This document shows positions 13,792 through 16,201 of a stretch of 16,201 nt of DNA, piece by piece. The stretch's first letter is position 1, and each line of letters begins with the position of its first letter. Under the pieces are notes generated by a model. It was given only the letters and a program-made list of their open reading frames with translations. It had not been told where the DNA came from and did not search any database. The stretch is taken from the NCBI GenBank assembly GCA_000434915.1, contig FR882081.1, positions 1 through 16,201 of the forward strand, in the 5' to 3' direction. Source of the DNA: Ruminococcus sp. CAG:563. GTDB lineage: Bacteria; Bacillota; Clostridia; Oscillospirales; Acutalibacteraceae. Made by a program: the position numbers and the translations under genes.

Positions 13792-14705
13792 ACTTCTACC
13801 TCCAGGAGCTTGAGAATGAGTGCCATTCTCATGTATTTTCCGTTGAGAACCTGCTTGAAATAGCATGCACGGGGATCTTTATCGACAGCAACGCTGATTT
13901 CGTTAACACGAGGCAGTGGATGAAGAATTGACAGATCGGGTTTTGCGTTTGCAAGCTTATCGGGAGTGAGAATATAGCTGTCCTTGAGTCGGAGATAATC
14001 CTCCTCGTTGAAAAATCGCTCTTTCTGAACTCGGGTCATATAGAGAACATCAAGCTCGGGCATAACCTTTTCAAGGTCGGTCGTCTGAATGTATTCAAGG
14101 TTTTTGGCCTTGATAACATCGTTCTTGACGTAGCTTGGAAGCTTCAACTCCTCGGGAGAAATCAAAACGAATTTCACGTTGTTGTATCTTGCAAGGGCTT
14201 CGATGAGCGAATGGACTGTTCTGCCGAACTTAAGGTCGCCGCAGAAGCCCACAGTCAGGTTATCGAAGCGACCCTTTTCACGGCTGATTGTGAGAAGATC
14301 TGCGAGGGTCTGCGTAGGGTGGTTGTGTCCGCCGTCACCTGCATTGATTACGGGAATTGACGCATTGAGCGACGCAACATAGGGTGCGCCCTCCTTGGGA
14401 TGACGCATGGCAATTATATCGGCGTAGCAGGAAATGACCTTAACCGTATCGGCTACGCTTTCGCCCTTGACGGCTGAGCTTGACTTTGCATCCGCCATTG
14501 AAAGAACGTTACCGCCGAGCTCATACATAGCCGCCTCAAAGCTGAGCCTTGTGCGTGTTGACGGCTCAAAGAAGAGCGTTGCAAGCTTTTTTCTGCGGCA
14601 TACTTCCGCATACTTATCGGGGTTTGCGATTATATCATTTGCACGAGCAATAAGCTCGTCAATCTCCTCAACCGAGAGATCAAGAATACTTATAACGCTT
14701 CTCAT
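13788..14705 (-). CDS. pyrB: Aspartate carbamoyltransferase catalytic subunit PyrB
   Basis: Condenses carbamoyl phosphate and L-aspartate to N-carbamoyl-L-aspartate, the committed step of pyrimidine synthesis. The 305 residues match the family. Motifs are FFEPSTRTRLSFE (45-57, carbamoyl-phosphate site), SSAVKGES (76-83, the Ser/Lys loop reaching the neighbouring subunit), HNHPTQTLADLL (127-138) and LHPLPRVNEI near the C-terminus. With PyrI encoded directly downstream and coupled to it, the holoenzyme should be the allosteric PyrB-PyrI type rather than the PyrI-free enzyme of Bacillus. The start codon overlaps the pyrE stop (ATGA, 14702-14705). Confidence 0.97.
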   Translation of the reverse strand: MRSVISILDLSVEEIDELIARANDIIANPDKYAEVCRRKKLATLFFEPSTRTRLSFEAAMYELGGNVLSMADAKSSSAVKGESVADTVKVISCYADIIAMRHPKEGAPYVASLNASIPVINAGDGGHNHPTQTLADLLTISREKGRFDNLTVGFCGDLKFGRTVHSLIEALARYNNVKFVLISPEELKLPSYVKNDVIKAKNLEYIQTTDLEKVMPELDVLYMTRVQKERFFNEEDYLRLKDSYILTPDKLANAKPDLSILHPLPRVNEISVAVDKDPRACYFKQVLNGKYMRMALILKLLEVEV

Positions 14706-15349
14706 TTTGTGCCTCCGATCCAGCTTTCATCGGACGGATTGTTTCTGAAAGCTATAAGTCTTTCAACATCCGTCGGTGCGATATATCCTTCCTGAGCCGC
14801 AATTTCGGCGATTACATCAAAATTGGTAAGGCTTACGTTTTTTACATCTGCCGCAGCAAGGCGGTCAAGACCCTTCTGCATGCCATAGGTGAAGATTGAA
14901 ACAATTCCGAGCACTTCGGCGCCGGCCTCTCGGAGGACGTTTACGACCTCGATAACACTGCCGCCGGTTGAGATAAGATCCTCAACAACAACGACCTTCT
15001 GCCCTTTTTCAAGCTTGCCCTCAATCTGATTTTTTCTACCGTGATCTTTAGCTCCCGAGCGAACATATCCCATCGGAAGTCCCATAATCTGAGCAGTGAT
15101 GGCAGCGTGTGCGATACCTGCTGTTGATGTGCCCATAAGAGCCTCAGCCTCGGGATAAACTTCTTTAACGGTCTTGGCAAGAGCCTCTTCAACGTGAGTA
15201 CGAACCTCGGGGTAAGCGAGAGTCAGTCTGTTGTCGCAATAAACAGGGCTTTTGATGCCGCTTGCCCATGTGAACGGCTCATCGGGGCGGAAGAAAACCG
15301 CCTTAATTGAAAGAAGGTCTTTTGCAATCTGAATCTGAATGTCTGTCAT
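14702..15349 (-). CDS. pyrE: Orotate phosphoribosyltransferase
   Basis: Joins orotate and PRPP to give OMP and pyrophosphate. The 215 residues show the PRPP-binding signature VVVVEDLISTGGSVIEVV (119-136) and the flexible catalytic loop KDHGRKNQIEG (101-111). WASGIKSPVYCDNR (28-41) is the orotate-side segment. The ATG at 15349 has AAGGAG, which overlaps the pyrF stop codon, as its RBS. It follows pyrF after 12 bases and overlaps pyrB by four bases. Confidence 0.97.
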   Translation of the reverse strand: MTDIQIQIAKDLLSIKAVFFRPDEPFTWASGIKSPVYCDNRLTLAYPEVRTHVEEALAKTVKEVYPEAEALMGTSTAGIAHAAITAQIMGLPMGYVRSGAKDHGRKNQIEGKLEKGQKVVVVEDLISTGGSVIEVVNVLREAGAEVLGIVSIFTYGMQKGLDRLAAADVKNVSLTNFDVIAEIAAQEGYIAPTDVERLIAFRNNPSDESWIGGTK

Positions 15350-15361
15350 AATATCTGCTCC

Positions 15362-16060
15362 TTAATCTACAAATTCGTTTATACATCTTTCGTATGCCGC
15401 AACAGGATCAGCCGCCGCAGTTATCGGACGTCCGACTACAATGTAGTCCGAGCCGATTTTCTTTGCCTGTTCGGGAGTCATAACTCTGACCTGGTCTCCC
15501 TTGTCCCCGTCGGCAAAACGTACACCCGGAGTTACTGTAAGAAATCGGCTTCCGCAGACCTCATGCACCTTGCCTGCCTCTAAGGGCGAACAAACAACGC
15601 CGTCAAGTCCGGCAAGCTTTGCATTGTGGGCATAGTGCATAACAACCTTATCCATGCTCTCGTTAATAAGCAGGTCGTTTTTCATTCTTTCCTCACTTGT
15701 TGAGGTGAGCTGAGTTACGGCAATGAGCAGCGGTCTTGTTCCGTCGGGACGTGTGAGGCCCTCGATTGCCGCTTCCATCATTGCGATAGTTCCGCCTGCG
15801 TGAAGATTTGTCATATCAACATCAAGCCTTGAGAGCACAGCCATTGATTTCTTCACTGTGTTCGGGATATCGTGAAGCTTGAGGTCAAGGAAAATCTTGT
15901 GTCCTCTCGCCTTAATCTCTCTTACGATATCGGGACCCTCGGCATAGAAAAGCTCCATTCCGATTTTGACAAACGGCTTTCTGCCCTTGAAATTGTCAAG
16001 AAAAGCCATCGTCTCCTCCCTGCTTGAAAAATCGCAGGCTACAATTACGTCCTTACCCAT
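15362..16060 (-). CDS. pyrF: Orotidine 5'-phosphate decarboxylase
   Basis: Converts OMP to UMP, the last step of UMP synthesis. The 232 residues form the group I barrel. The catalytic Asp-Lys-Asp array is FLDLKLHDIPNTV (57-69; Asp59, Lys61, Asp64). VACDFSS (7-13) is the first strand and YIVVGRPIT near the C-terminus binds phosphate. The ATG at 16060 lies inside the end of pyrD (8-base overlap) with GGAGGAG upstream. Confidence 0.97.
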   Translation of the reverse strand: MGKDVIVACDFSSREETMAFLDNFKGRKPFVKIGMELFYAEGPDIVREIKARGHKIFLDLKLHDIPNTVKKSMAVLSRLDVDMTNLHAGGTIAMMEAAIEGLTRPDGTRPLLIAVTQLTSTSEERMKNDLLINESMDKVVMHYAHNAKLAGLDGVVCSPLEAGKVHEVCGSRFLTVTPGVRFADGDKGDQVRVMTPEQAKKIGSDYIVVGRPITAAADPVAAYERCINEFVD

Positions 16061-16201
16061 TGTGTGCTCCTCCTATTATTTCGTTAAGATTGTTTATTTT
16101 GTATTCTTCCATTGCTTTCGGCAATGCTTCGATTATATTCTTGCAAGCAAACGGATCAACCAGGTTTGCCGCTCCGACCTCAACCGCCGTTGCTCCGGCA
16201 A
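16053..16201 (-). CDS. pyrD: Dihydroorotate dehydrogenase, C-terminal fragment (cut by window edge)
   Basis: Only the last 48 codons are present. The frame read leftward from 16199 gives AGATAVEVGAANLVDPFAC and then a helical tail ending NLNEIIGGAHNG before TAA at 16055-16053. The VGAANLVDPFAC segment and the xxIIGGAH ending match the C-terminus of class 1B (NAD-linked, PyrD/PyrK-type) dihydroorotate dehydrogenase, which oxidises dihydroorotate to orotate. The stop codon lies eight bases inside pyrF. Class 1B is inferred from this short tail and from the Clostridia-like context; pyrK, if present, would be beyond the window. Confidence 0.88.
   Translation of the reverse strand, partial: AGATAVEVGAANLVDPFACKNIIEALPKAMEEYKINNLNEIIGGAHNG

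Noticed and set aside
13792..13866. Upstream ATG extending pyrI by 25 codons
   Set aside because: The extension lies inside pyrB; the MNIDSIKNG start has a GGAGGT RBS and matches known PyrI N-termini.

Overview
The window looks like chromosomal DNA from an anaerobic, moderate-GC Firmicute of the class Clostridia. An Oscillospiraceae/Ruminococcaceae gut lineage is my best guess. The reasons are a complete six-subunit Rnf complex with its own ApbE, an unfused pyrB-pyrI pair inside a pyr operon, strong GGAGG-type ribosome binding sites, and a possible mother-cell sporulation promoter. No rRNA, tRNA, CRISPR array, insertion sequence or prophage gene was seen. This assignment rests on gene content only.

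Layout. (1) Positions 1-222 are non-coding and hold a terminator for the leftward operon. (2) Positions 223-5136 carry a leftward four-gene operon read in the order glpK, a malate/lactate dehydrogenase of the type-2 (Ldh_2/YbiC) family, a NAD(P)-dependent malic enzyme, and a ketopantoate-reductase-family protein. Its promoter region has a perfect 15-bp palindrome overlapping the -35 and a leader with two mutually exclusive hairpins. (3) Positions 5137-5798 are mostly intergenic but contain an easily missed rightward gene for a 41-residue Cys/Gly-rich membrane peptide. That gene has a very strong RBS, a sigma-E/sigma-K-like -10 box and its own terminator. (4) Positions 5799-12822 form a rightward nine-gene operon: apbE, a NusG_II-domain protein, a Gx-transporter-family protein, then rnfC, D, G, E, A and B. 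It starts at a good sigma-A promoter with a Rex-like half-palindrome upstream and ends in a strong terminator. (5) Positions 12878-13371 are a convergent intergenic region filled by a tandem array of long palindromes with a period of about 102.5 bp. (6) Positions 13372-16201 are a leftward pyrimidine operon read as pyrD (only its C-terminus is present), pyrF, pyrE, pyrB, pyrI, nearly all joined by overlapping stop and start codons.

How the genes work together. The Rnf complex couples electron flow between ferredoxin and NAD to ion pumping. ApbE attaches FMN covalently to RnfG and RnfD, so its position as first gene makes sense. The NusG_II and Gx-transporter proteins are the least understood members and resemble accessory proteins of extracytoplasmic flavin/electron-transfer systems. 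The leftward operon joins glycerol phosphorylation to three nicotinamide-dependent enzymes of hydroxy-/oxo-acid metabolism, so both operons concern redox balance. The pyr genes make UMP: PyrB/PyrI form carbamoyl-aspartate, PyrD oxidises dihydroorotate, PyrE forms OMP and PyrF decarboxylates it.

The best candidates for something undescribed are the palindromic tandem array between rnfB and pyrI, the Cys/Gly-rich 41-residue peptide, the NusG_II/Gx pair inside an rnf operon, and the non-standard flavin-acceptor motifs and Cys-rich tail in the Rnf subunits.
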